From positions 1 through 41,725 of the forward strand of contig JAHDEV010000007.1 of assembly GCA_020628615.1 (NCBI GenBank): a stretch of DNA of 41,725 nt, in the 5' to 3' direction. Below, piece after piece: positions 25,346 to 34,120 of the stretch. The notes under the pieces are model-generated. The model saw nothing but the letters and a program-made list of their open reading frames with translations, searched no databases and was not told where the DNA came from. A program made the translations under genes and the position numbers. The stretch's first letter is position 1. Each line of letters begins with the position of its first letter. The stretch comes from Dokdonia sp. Lineage in GTDB: Bacteria > Bacteroidota > Bacteroidia > Flavobacteriales > Flavobacteriaceae.

Positions 25346-26014
25346 TTAATCTGAGTATGTAGATTGTGGAGGCCCATCTATTGGGATTTTTGCCCCTAGA
25401 TAGGTAGGCTCTTTACTTATGCCTAACTCTAAGTATGCTTTTACATTTGCCAGAAGTTCTCTGCGCTTATTAGCATTCTCACGCTGGTAGATATGTTTAT
25501 CTCCTATAAAGCCGTAATAGTCAAGACCTAATCTATTTGCGATAAAAAGTGCGCGAGGTAGGTGAAATTTTTGAGTTACTACGATAGCTTCCTTTACATT
25601 AAAAACAGAGCTTGCTCGATACATACTATCATAGGTGTCAAAACCTGCATAATCTAAAAAGATATCTTCTTCTGGCACACCTTGATTAATAAGGTACTGC
25701 TGCATAGCCTTAGGCTCATTATAAGATTTTGTGCCATTATCTCCAGAGAGTAAAAATCTAGACACTTTACCCGCGCGATAAAGCGAGAGCGCGCTCGACA
25801 CCCTATCTTCTAGCATAGTAGATAGATCACCGTTAGATCGCACACTAGCACCTAGTACAATAACTGTATAAGCTTGAGGTACCTCATTAATATTATGATA
25901 AGTTTGATCTTTAGTGCTAGATTTAACGTGGCCAGAGAGTATAAATATCCCACAAGCGAGGAGTGCCAAAAAAGCAAAAAGTAGGATGATTATTTTCTTA
26001 ATAATTTTTCTCAC
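25346..26014 (-). CDS. DUF218/SanA-like membrane protein
   Basis: 222 residues with one N-terminal membrane segment (about 5-27) and a periplasmic DUF218 domain. Key pieces are VIVLGASVRSNGDLSTMLEDRV, FLLSGDNG, NEPKAMQQYL, DTYDSM and VVTQKFHLPRALFIA, matching SanA (vancomycin exclusion at high temperature) and related YdcF proteins. A role in envelope integrity is likely, the chemistry unknown. The start is GTG and overlaps the stop of the thioesterase gene by one base (TAGTG), so the two are translationally coupled. Confidence 0.88.
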   Translation of the reverse strand: MRKIIKKIIILLFAFLALLACGIFILSGHVKSSTKDQTYHNINEVPQAYTVIVLGASVRSNGDLSTMLEDRVSSALSLYRAGKVSRFLLSGDNGTKSYNEPKAMQQYLINQGVPEEDIFLDYAGFDTYDSMYRASSVFNVKEAIVVTQKFHLPRALFIANRLGLDYYGFIGDKHIYQRENANKRRELLANVKAYLELGISKEPTYLGAKIPIDGPPQSTYSD

Positions 26015-26409
26015 TAGGCTTTATCAATAATATTAATAGGTTTCTTGTCATCATTTATAGCGACAAAGGTAAATTTACCCGCAACGGCTAGCTCGCGATC
26101 ATAGCTATACATATCTTCTTTGTAAATCTCAACGCGTACCACACAGCTTGTATTGCCCACAGTTTCCACCCGCGCGATAAGTTCTACAATGGTACCTTCT
26201 GGAATGGCCTTTGTAAAATCTATTTTATCTGTAGATATAGTTACTACTTTCTTGCGGCTGAAACGTGTTGCACATATAAAAGCAGCCTCATCCATCATAT
26301 GTAATGCGGTACCCCCAAAAAGGGTGTCATAATGGTTAGTCGTATTAGGAAAAACCGCTTTAAAAATGCGTGTTTCACTTTCATTAATACGTTGTTGTAC
26401 TGTAAGCAT
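26014..26409 (-). CDS. Acyl-CoA thioesterase (hotdog fold, YciA-like)
   Basis: 131 residues from the ATG at 26409. A start at 26481 would add 24 residues with no family likeness and would run over the divergent gene's promoter. The hotdog core is NTTNHYDTLFGGTALHMMDEAAFICATR, followed by VTISTDKIDFTKAIPEGTIVEL, where the Asp of MMDE is the usual catalytic residue. It hydrolyses acyl-CoA to free acid and CoA in the cytoplasm. First gene of a leftward pair with the SanA-like gene. Confidence 0.9.
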   Translation of the reverse strand: MLTVQQRINESETRIFKAVFPNTTNHYDTLFGGTALHMMDEAAFICATRFSRKKVVTISTDKIDFTKAIPEGTIVELIARVETVGNTSCVVRVEIYKEDMYSYDRELAVAGKFTFVAINDDKKPINIIDKA

Positions 26410-26470
26410 AGGTAGATGTGACTTAGTAATTCTTACTGCATAACATACTAGATATGCAGCCTTGTGTCTG

Positions 26471-26478
26471 TATCTTTG
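26471..26478 (+). promoter_or_regulatory. Putative -7 element of the nitroreductase gene
   Basis: TATCTTTG, an exact match, 21 bases before the ATG at 26500. It lies downstream of a possible GTG start at 26464, which argues for the ATG. Confidence 0.6.
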
Positions 26479-26499
26479 CAAGGTCTAAAAACAGAACAA

Positions 26500-27132
26500 A
26501 TGCTACAAGTAATAGAAGCTTTAAAATGGAGATATGCGACTAAAAAGTTTGATAACAAGCGTATGCTCTCTATCGCTCAAATAGATATTTTAAAAAATGC
26601 CTTTAATCTTACGGCCACAAGTTTTGGCCTGCAGCCAGTGCGACTTGTGATAATAAGTGATAAACAGCAGCAAGAGGCTTTAGTACCTGTAACAATGAAC
26701 CAGCAACAGGTGGCAGATGCATCTCACGTACTTGTATTTTGTATAGAAAAAAACGTAGATGGCACCTATGTAGAAGATTACTTTAACAATGTCAAGGCTA
26801 CACGCAACACGCCAGACGAGGTTCTAAAACCTTTTAAAAATTATCTATTAGACCATTTTAAAAACGTAAGCGTTGCAGATAATCATCTCTGGGCGACAAA
26901 GCAAGCATATCTTGCTATGGGTAATTTACTTACCGTTTGTGCGCTTGAAGAGATAGACGCCTGCCCTATGGAAGGTTTTTCTCCAGAAGGTTACAGCGAG
27001 GCACTTGACCTTGATAAACACGGTATACAACCAGTACTTGTAATGCCAGTAGGGTATAGGGCAGAAGATGATATGTTTTCTTCTTTAAAGAAGGTGAGAA
27101 AACCTATTTCAAATGCAGTTTTAGAATTATAG
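26500..27132 (+). CDS. NAD(P)H-dependent nitroreductase-family oxidoreductase
   Basis: 210 residues from the ATG at 26500, chosen over a GTG at 26464 because the promoter -7 box lies between them. FMN-binding nitroreductase fold (NfsB-like): ALKWRYATKKFD at the start, NLTATSFGLQPVRLVIISD, and ACPMEGFSPEGYSEALDL and PVLVMPVGYRAEDD near the end. It should reduce quinones or nitro compounds, or act as a dihydropteridine-reductase-like flavoenzyme. The natural substrate is unclear. Divergent from the thioesterase. Confidence 0.9.
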   Translation: MLQVIEALKWRYATKKFDNKRMLSIAQIDILKNAFNLTATSFGLQPVRLVIISDKQQQEALVPVTMNQQQVADASHVLVFCIEKNVDGTYVEDYFNNVKATRNTPDEVLKPFKNYLLDHFKNVSVADNHLWATKQAYLAMGNLLTVCALEEIDACPMEGFSPEGYSEALDLDKHGIQPVLVMPVGYRAEDDMFSSLKKVRKPISNAVLEL

Positions 27133-27177
27133 TAAGTTTTGTAAATTGTGAGCAATTACAATTTTGTGGCAAGATTG

Positions 27178-27206
27178 TTGTTTATTTCTAGAAGTTTTTA
27201 AATTTG
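27178..27206 (+). promoter_or_regulatory. Promoter of the periplasmic thioredoxin gene
   Basis: TTG (27178-27180), an 18-base spacer and TAAATTTG (27199-27206); the leader to the ATG at 27229 is about 17 bases. Confidence 0.65.
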
Positions 27207-27228
27207 CAACAGCCCTAAAACAACTATA

Positions 27229-27672
27229 ATGAAAAAATTCATCGTCTTTTTACTACTCATTTCGGCAGCGACTATGCAAGCGCAGCAGGCAAAATGGTAC
27301 ACAGATTTTGATAAAGCAAAGAAAGTAGCACAGCGTCAAGGTAAGCCTATCTTAATGTATTTTACAGGTAGTGACTGGTGTGGCCCGTGCAAAATGCTTA
27401 AAAAAGATTTATGGGAAACAGATAAATTTATCCAGCAGGCAGACGACTTTGTGCTACTTGAGATAGATATCCCTTTTAGAGAAGACATAATTACACCAGA
27501 GCAGAAAAAGAAAAATATGAAGCTGCAGGACAAGTATAATAGAGACAAGTCTTTCCCTACCGTACTATTGCTAGATGCAAATGGAAGAAGAAAAGACGAG
27601 GTGTCTGGATACAGTATGCTACGAGACACGGCACCGTACTACGCGTTTTTTGATAAAGCGCGTCGCTTATAG
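27229..27672 (+). CDS. Exported thioredoxin-family protein
   Basis: 147 residues with a Sec signal peptide (ending ATMQAQQ). The active site is DWCGPCKMLKKD, with the redox pair Cys51-Cys54 and the classical WCGPC of thioredoxin. The fold (TlpA/thioredoxin_7 type, starting WYTDFDKAKKVAQRQGKPILMYF) fits the small periplasmic thioredoxins of Bacteroidetes that act on protein disulfides. It is monocistronic with its own promoter and terminator. Confidence 0.92.
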   Translation: MKKFIVFLLLISAATMQAQQAKWYTDFDKAKKVAQRQGKPILMYFTGSDWCGPCKMLKKDLWETDKFIQQADDFVLLEIDIPFREDIITPEQKKKNMKLQDKYNRDKSFPTVLLLDANGRRKDEVSGYSMLRDTAPYYAFFDKARRL

Positions 27673-27696
27673 TAGCGTTACAAAAGAAATTATTTT

Positions 27697-27728
27697 AAAA
27701 GCGTTCAAGTAATTGGACGCTTTTTTTT
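27697..27728 (+). terminator. Intrinsic terminator after the thioredoxin gene
   Basis: AAAAGCGTTC pairs with GGACGCTTTT (one G-U) around an eight-base loop, then a T-run. The 16-bp palindrome begins two bases after it. Confidence 0.85.
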
Positions 27729-27729
27729 A

Positions 27730-27745
27730 CGCTTTCGCGAAAGCG
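27730..27745. repeat. 16-bp palindrome, copy 10 (intergenic, at a terminator)
   Basis: Perfect copy, 20-bp TACGC...GCGTA form, directly downstream of the terminator T-run. Confidence 0.97.
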
Positions 27746-27812
27746 TAATAACACCCCATAAACGCTTCCTTAGTAATTTGAGATGATGGTATCTGTAAAG
27801 GTGATATCTTCT

Positions 27813-27820
27813 TATCTTTG
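27813..27820 (+). promoter_or_regulatory. Putative -7 element of the SDR gene
   Basis: TATCTTTG, an exact match, 19 bases before the ATG at 27840; no clear -33 box. Confidence 0.6.
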
Positions 27821-27839
27821 ACCCACTCTAAAATAACAT

Positions 27840-28643
27840 ATGTCAAAAGTAGTTTTAATCACCGGTGCCTCTTCTGGTATAGGGCAAGCCATCGCACAGT
27901 TTTTAGTAAATCATTCATACACAGTTTATGGTACAAGCCGTAATCCTAAAAATAGTGTAGAAAACGGTGTGCATATGCTCGCACTTGATGTAACAAAGCC
28001 AGAGACCATAACAGCAGCAGTATCTATACTCCTCAAAGCCGAAGGTAAAATAGATTACCTTATAAATAATGCAGGTATGGGTATAACGGGACCTCTTGAA
28101 GAAACACCGGATACTGAGACGAGACGTGTTTTTGAAACAAATTACTTTGGCGCACTAGAAGTGATTAAAGCAGTATTACCTACTATGCGAGCACAACGCT
28201 CTGGTATGGTTATAAATATTACATCTATAGCTGGATATATGGGGTTGCCATATCGTGGTATTTACTCAGCTACAAAAGGGGCTCTAGGTATCACTACAGA
28301 GGCATACCGTATGGAGCTTAAAGAGTTTGATGTGAAGATGACTACCGTTGCGCCAGGAGATTTTGCAACTAATATTGCTGCAGGTAGATATCACGCTCCC
28401 GTACTAGATAACTCACCTTATAAAGATAATTACAAGAACACGCTAGCTCTTATGGATGAGCACGTAGATAAAGGAATGGACACCGCTATTATGGCAAAAG
28501 TCATAAAACGCGTTATGGAATCAAAAAATCCAAAAGTGCATTATCGAGTTGGGTTCTTTATGCAACGTTTTAGTATAGCACTTAAGCGTATGCTGCCAGA
28601 TACTTGGTATGAAAAACTGTTGCTCAACCATTATGGCTTGTAG
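27840..28643 (+). CDS. Short-chain dehydrogenase/reductase
   Basis: 267 residues, classical SDR. The dinucleotide-binding motif TGASSGIG spans residues 8-15, followed by NNAG at 76-79. The catalytic set is Asn101, Ser129, Tyr142 and Lys146 (YSATK). GTSRNP after the second strand suggests NADP(H) preference. The C-terminal stretch with basic and hydrophobic residues (RVGFFMQRFSIALKRMLP) may bind membrane or a lipid-like substrate. The substrate is not identifiable. Confidence 0.93.
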   Translation: MSKVVLITGASSGIGQAIAQFLVNHSYTVYGTSRNPKNSVENGVHMLALDVTKPETITAAVSILLKAEGKIDYLINNAGMGITGPLEETPDTETRRVFETNYFGALEVIKAVLPTMRAQRSGMVINITSIAGYMGLPYRGIYSATKGALGITTEAYRMELKEFDVKMTTVAPGDFATNIAAGRYHAPVLDNSPYKDNYKNTLALMDEHVDKGMDTAIMAKVIKRVMESKNPKVHYRVGFFMQRFSIALKRMLPDTWYEKLLLNHYGL

Positions 28644-28691
28644 TTAACAAACAATTAATCCTTGTAAGGGAAACGACTTATCACTTTTAGC

Positions 28692-28699
28692 TACATTTG
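28692..28699 (+). promoter_or_regulatory. Putative -7 element of the aldolase gene
   Basis: TACATTTG, an exact match, 25 bases before the ATG at 28725; no clear -33 box. Confidence 0.5.
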
Positions 28700-28724
28700 T
28701 GTATAATCAACAAAAGAAAAACCT

Positions 28725-29381
28725 ATGAAATTTTTTATAGACACCGCAAACTTAGACCAGATTAGAGAAGCGCAAGACCTTGGTGTTCTTGACGGGGTAA
28801 CTACAAACCCATCACTTATGGCAAAAGAGGGTATCACAGGTCGTGAGAATATCTTACAACATTATAAGGATATCTGTGCTATTGCTACAGGAGATGTGAG
28901 TGCAGAGGTAATCTCTACTACTTATGATGAGATGATTAAAGAAGGGGAGGAGCTCGCTGCATTACACGAGCAAATCGTAGTAAAGGTACCTATGATCAAG
29001 GATGGTATTAAGGCTATAAAATATTTTTCTGATAAAGGTATACGTACTAACTGTACACTTGTATTTTCTTGCGGGCAAGCATTACTTGCAGCAAAGGCTG
29101 GTGCCACATATGTATCACCATTTATAGGGAGACTTGATGATATCTCTACAGATGGACTTAATCTTATAGCAGAGATACGTCACATATATGATAACTATAT
29201 GTTTGATACACAAATTCTAGCTGCTTCAGTAAGACATACAATGCACGTAATAGATTGTGCAAAAATAGGTGCAGATGTGATGACAGGTCCTTTATCTTCT
29301 ATAGAGGGATTATTAAGACACCCACTTACAGATAGTGGTCTTGCTAAGTTTCTAGCAGACTATGAGAAGGGTAATAAGTAA
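28725..29381 (+). CDS. fsa: Small transaldolase / fructose-6-phosphate aldolase
   Basis: 218 residues, the length of the TalC/FSA subfamily rather than the 320-residue classical transaldolase. [17 protein letters not shown] and [14 protein letters not shown] open the barrel. The Schiff-base lysine is Lys87 in IVVKVPM, and [29 protein letters not shown] completes the phosphate site. It moves a dihydroxyacetone unit in the non-oxidative pentose phosphate pathway (or cleaves fructose 6-phosphate). In Bacteroidetes the small form is usually annotated as transaldolase. Confidence 0.92.
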   Translation: MKFFIDTANLDQIREAQDLGVLDGVTTNPSLMAKEGITGRENILQHYKDICAIATGDVSAEVISTTYDEMIKEGEELAALHEQIVVKVPMIKDGIKAIKYFSDKGIRTNCTLVFSCGQALLAAKAGATYVSPFIGRLDDISTDGLNLIAEIRHIYDNYMFDTQILAASVRHTMHVIDCAKIGADVMTGPLSSIEGLLRHPLTDSGLAKFLADYEKGNK

Positions 29382-29403
29382 ATCTTATTAAATACTTAAG
29401 AAT

Positions 29404-29437
29404 AAAAAAGCCTCCTTTACTAAGGAGGCTTTTTTTA
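29404..29437. terminator. Bidirectional terminator between convergent genes
   Basis: AAAGCCTCCTT-TACT-AAGGAGGCTTT with A- and T-runs on the two sides; it can serve the aldolase rightward and the TlpA-like gene leftward. Confidence 0.92.
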
Positions 29438-29453
29438 TGTGATTATATATGGC

Positions 29454-30866
29454 TTATTGATTTAAATATGCAAGAAGCTCATTCTCAAATTTTGAGCTGT
29501 GTATGTTTGCGTGGCTATTAAGAATCACCCCTTTTCTATCTAGCACTATTGTCTTATTAATATCATTGAGTACTAGTTGCTTTCTTCCCAAGTCTGGTTT
29601 TGCAAGTTGGTATTCCATAAGTGAGTTGTAATTTTTATTATCTAGGTGACGTATCCACTTATCTTGTTCTTTATTTACATTAATAGCTATGAAGTTAAAC
29701 TCGGGATATTTTCGTTGTAAATCTTTAGCTTTTTGGTGCGAGTTGTTCATATGTGACTTTCTCGAGTAAGACCAAAAGTATAGTACAGTAGGCTTTGTTA
29801 TACGACTTGACAGTGTGCTCATTGCAAGGTTAGTATCTACGATAAGAACATCTGGTATCGTGTTTCCAGCCTGCATACTCTCATTGTTAGCATATAATGC
29901 ATCTATATTATCAATGGTTTCTTGAGATGAAGAAACGGCCTTAATCTCATCAAACAAGGTTGCAACCTCTTGAGAGTTGTTGCTGTTTGCTATAAAAATA
30001 CGCGCCATCTGGTTGAGAAGTCTTTCTTTGAGCGGCTCATTTGTAATAATACTATCTATAACAGCAATCTGGTGGTGATTGTGCACGTAAGACATACGGT
30101 CATACTTAGACTGGTCACCATATCTTAAAAAGCTCAGATGGTTTATGTATGATCCCAGATATCTTCTAAAACCGTATAACTCATCTAGATTAGGATTGTT
30201 TATATCTACGCTTTCGCGAAAGCGGTAAAAGTCACCCGGTAATGTTTTAATGAAGTTAAGTTTGTCTTTTCCATAATGGGCAAATGGGTAAAGCTCTTTG
30301 CGCTGGTAGTTATCTAGTTTTGAAACTGCTCTGGCGATGTCTATAAAATCATCAGAGTATGAAGCTTCTGGGTGATTTAAGAAACTACTAAGTTCCTCTT
30401 GATGAATTATGGACATTGAGTCCAAGGTCTTCTGAAAATTTTCAGGATTTTTTTGATATTTTCTTTTAATATTTTTGTTTTCAGATTCCCAGTGTAAGTA
30501 CATATCTATAAGAAATGTACTTTTATCAGAACCGTAGCCGGAGAAGCTTAAAGACTCATCAAACTCCTTAGTATTAACGCGCAGTAGAATGCTGTCTCCT
30601 TCTTCTATATGAACTATTTGATGCTCTCCGTGCTCAAAGCGGTAAAGACCACTTTCAAAATTTTCCAGTTTATGTAAAAATCTATTACGTCTATCTAGAG
30701 GTATGCTGTCTGTAACTTTCTCTCCCTTACGTAGTAAGACGTAGCTCTGTACAGGATTTATTATTTCTCCACCTATATAAGTTCCTTCTGCCTTGTTCTT
30801 ATCTTCTGAGATACAACTGCTTGTAAATACTACAAGTAACGAGAGAAGAGCGATTTGATATTTCAT
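29454..30866 (-). CDS. TlpA-like lipoprotein lacking the redox cysteines
   Basis: 470 residues. Lipoprotein signal with Cys18. The N-terminal part (EGTYIGGEIINP...) is the DUF4369-like beta domain common ahead of TlpA in Bacteroidetes. A helical linker follows, then a thioredoxin-fold domain from about 345 to 470. Where TlpA has WCxxC, this protein has W365-S-Y-S-R-K, with Ser366 and Arg369 in the two Cys positions. It therefore cannot do disulfide exchange there. It may have become a binding or scaffold protein. A palindrome copy is read RFRES in the linker. Confidence 0.82.
   Translation of the reverse strand: MKYQIALLSLLVVFTSSCISEDKNKAEGTYIGGEIINPVQSYVLLRKGEKVTDSIPLDRRNRFLHKLENFESGLYRFEHGEHQIVHIEEGDSILLRVNTKEFDESLSFSGYGSDKSTFLIDMYLHWESENKNIKRKYQKNPENFQKTLDSMSIIHQEELSSFLNHPEASYSDDFIDIARAVSKLDNYQRKELYPFAHYGKDKLNFIKTLPGDFYRFRESVDINNPNLDELYGFRRYLGSYINHLSFLRYGDQSKYDRMSYVHNHHQIAVIDSIITNEPLKERLLNQMARIFIANSNNSQEVATLFDEIKAVSSSQETIDNIDALYANNESMQAGNTIPDVLIVDTNLAMSTLSSRITKPTVLYFWSYSRKSHMNNSHQKAKDLQRKYPEFNFIAINVNKEQDKWIRHLDNKNYNSLMEYQLAKPDLGRKQLVLNDINKTIVLDRKGVILNSHANIHSSKFENELLAYLNQ
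30209..30224. repeat. 16-bp palindrome, copy 11 (in cysteine-less TlpA-like gene)
   Basis: Perfect copy, read as Y-RFRES-V in the helical middle region. Confidence 0.97.
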
Positions 30867-31003
30867 ATAGGGTATTGATTTATGCTTTAAAAGTAAGCAT
30901 AGCGCATTGTTCTCAAAAATAACTTTAAAGGTGTATTTAAGTTGTTAAAGCCACGTTAAAAGCATTTAACTATCCTTATGTTTAAAATTTCTTTAATAAT
31001 AGG

Positions 31004-31011
31004 TATTTTTG
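31004..31011 (+). promoter_or_regulatory. Putative -7 element of the ABC-F gene
   Basis: TATTTTTG, an exact match, 22 bases before the ATG at 31034. Confidence 0.55.
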
Positions 31012-31021
31012 CAGGCTCTAA

Positions 31022-32661
<1,640 letters not shown>

Positions 32662-32662
32662 C

Positions 32663-33181
32663 TTACTTTTTATTAGTGAAGTAAGAGATGAGCATATAAA
32701 TACAGAATATACTTAACGCACCGCTTATTATAATACGAAGTATAGGTAACTCTTCACCTCTTAATAAAGGTGATAAGCGCCATAAGGAGTATAATAAGAA
32801 GAGCACATAAAAGATAAGACGGCCAGGAGATACTCCTGGCTTTTTCTTTTCTGTAGTATTTCTAGTAATCGTTTTTATAGGCGTGCTTTGTGGCTCTTCT
32901 TGTGATAGAGCGGTGAGCTCATCATCTGTGAGTGCATTTGCTTCAAAATCTTCTAGTGCCGCCGTAACAATGTGCTTTGCTTTAACAAGATGTTCCTTAT
33001 CTACCAGTAATCTAGATTGATCTGGCGTGGCAAGCGCATAGCCAGCTAGCTTTGCACTCTCATTATCATCTCTCAGTATACTAGGGATTCCTTGTTCTTC
33101 TAGAATGATCTGTAAACGCTTAGTCTCAATGGCAGACCCAGTGTGGATCTTCTCATAACGGGAATCTGGTAGTATACTCAT
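32663..33181 (-). CDS. DUF2007-domain membrane protein
   Basis: 172 residues. The first 75 residues form a DUF2007 (putative signal-transducing) domain: YEKIHTGSAIETKRLQIILEEQGIPSILRDD...RLLVDKEHLVKAKHIV. A polar linker follows, then two C-terminal membrane segments (about 120-165). No motif suggests a reaction. It starts four bases after the end of the next gene upstream, so the two are cotranscribed. Confidence 0.8.
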   Translation of the reverse strand: MSILPDSRYEKIHTGSAIETKRLQIILEEQGIPSILRDDNESAKLAGYALATPDQSRLLVDKEHLVKAKHIVTAALEDFEANALTDDELTALSQEEPQSTPIKTITRNTTEKKKPGVSPGRLIFYVLFLLYSLWRLSPLLRGEELPILRIIISGALSIFCIYMLISYFTNKK

Positions 33182-33185
33182 ATAG

Positions 33186-33908
33186 TTATCTTGTTTTATC
33201 GTAAGTGCTATTCCATATCGCTTTGTTGAAATTTTTACCTAGTGCAAAGGCATAAAATAACACAATCGCTCCGATGGACTTAAACATAAAGAAAAAGACC
33301 ATAACATCTTGACTAAAATCTTGATTCTTTGTAAAAAGACCGTCTGGTATAAGCATAGTAGCGACTAGACTTATCAAAAGTGTAGTTACAATGAGGTTTT
33401 CAAAAGATTTAAATGACCAAGCCCACTGCTTTCTAAAGGGATTAAGATCATTTCCCCATTTATGTATAAGGTAGTAATACCCATTACCCATAGGGGCAAA
33501 AAGTAAAGGGTCGTCTGCTTTTTCTAGCACAAACATTTTTGACGGCGCTATGATTTTAAAACCATCTAGCTCTGTATTGTGCGTGTTTTCAAGATATTTA
33601 ATATTGTCAAGTGCTTGCTGTGGGTATTTACCTTTAAAATATTTTGTGTCTAGAAAACGAAGTCTGTAATCTATACAAATCTTTTCTATTTGTTTAATGT
33701 GGAATATATTTTCGGCATCCAGTAGGTCTATGTTAAACTCATTGTAACCTGAGCCAGAAGGACTATTAAGGGTTTTTAAGATTCCGCTTTCGCGAAAGCG
33801 GTCTTGCGTAAAAATAGCTTCTACTTGAGCCAGAATATCTTGCTCTTGCTCACTCTTGCTGCGCTCACGTAATAATTTATCGTGAATGTTTGTTCTGGTT
33901 AATAGCAT
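33186..33908 (-). CDS. Hypothetical protein with two C-terminal membrane segments
   Basis: 240 residues. I recognise no family. The first 165 residues are soluble and probably cytoplasmic, with FKIIAPSKMFVLEKADDPLLFAPMGNGYYYLIHKWG standing out as a possibly folded beta unit. Two membrane segments follow: FENLIVTTLLISLVATMLI and VMVFFFMFKSIGAIVLFYAFAL. It heads a two-gene operon with the DUF2007 protein, so the two may act together in the membrane. A palindrome copy is read RFRES (about residues 37-41). Confidence 0.75.
   Translation of the reverse strand: MLLTRTNIHDKLLRERSKSEQEQDILAQVEAIFTQDRFRESGILKTLNSPSGSGYNEFNIDLLDAENIFHIKQIEKICIDYRLRFLDTKYFKGKYPQQALDNIKYLENTHNTELDGFKIIAPSKMFVLEKADDPLLFAPMGNGYYYLIHKWGNDLNPFRKQWAWSFKSFENLIVTTLLISLVATMLIPDGLFTKNQDFSQDVMVFFFMFKSIGAIVLFYAFALGKNFNKAIWNSTYDKTR
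33785..33800. repeat. 16-bp palindrome, copy 12 (in hypothetical membrane protein gene)
   Basis: Perfect copy, 18-bp CCGC...GCGG form, read as D-RFRES-G. Confidence 0.97.
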
Positions 33909-34061
33909 CTTTTTTTTCTACTAAATATACAATACAAAAGCCGCAATGTCAATGTACTGGTCGTACTGCACAAAATTATTGAAACTATTAAACAAATATG
34001 TTAAGGTCTTAATTGCAGGAAGTTGTGTTTGTTTAATCGTAAGATGTTTGAATCATATCAA

Positions 34062-34101
34062 ATAAAAAGTCCCAAATTCTTTTAAAAGAATTTGGGACTT
34101 A
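34062..34101 (-). terminator. Terminator of pheT
   Basis: AAGTCCCAAATTCTTTT pairs with AAAAGAATTTGGGACTT, a stem of 13 or more bp. On the reverse strand it is followed by TTTATTT. Confidence 0.85.
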
Positions 34102-34120
34102 AAGTAATTTATTAAAGTGA

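Noticed and set aside
26410-26481. A longer start for the thioesterase at 26481
   Set aside because: The added residues are unlike hotdog thioesterases and the stretch holds the divergent gene's promoter.
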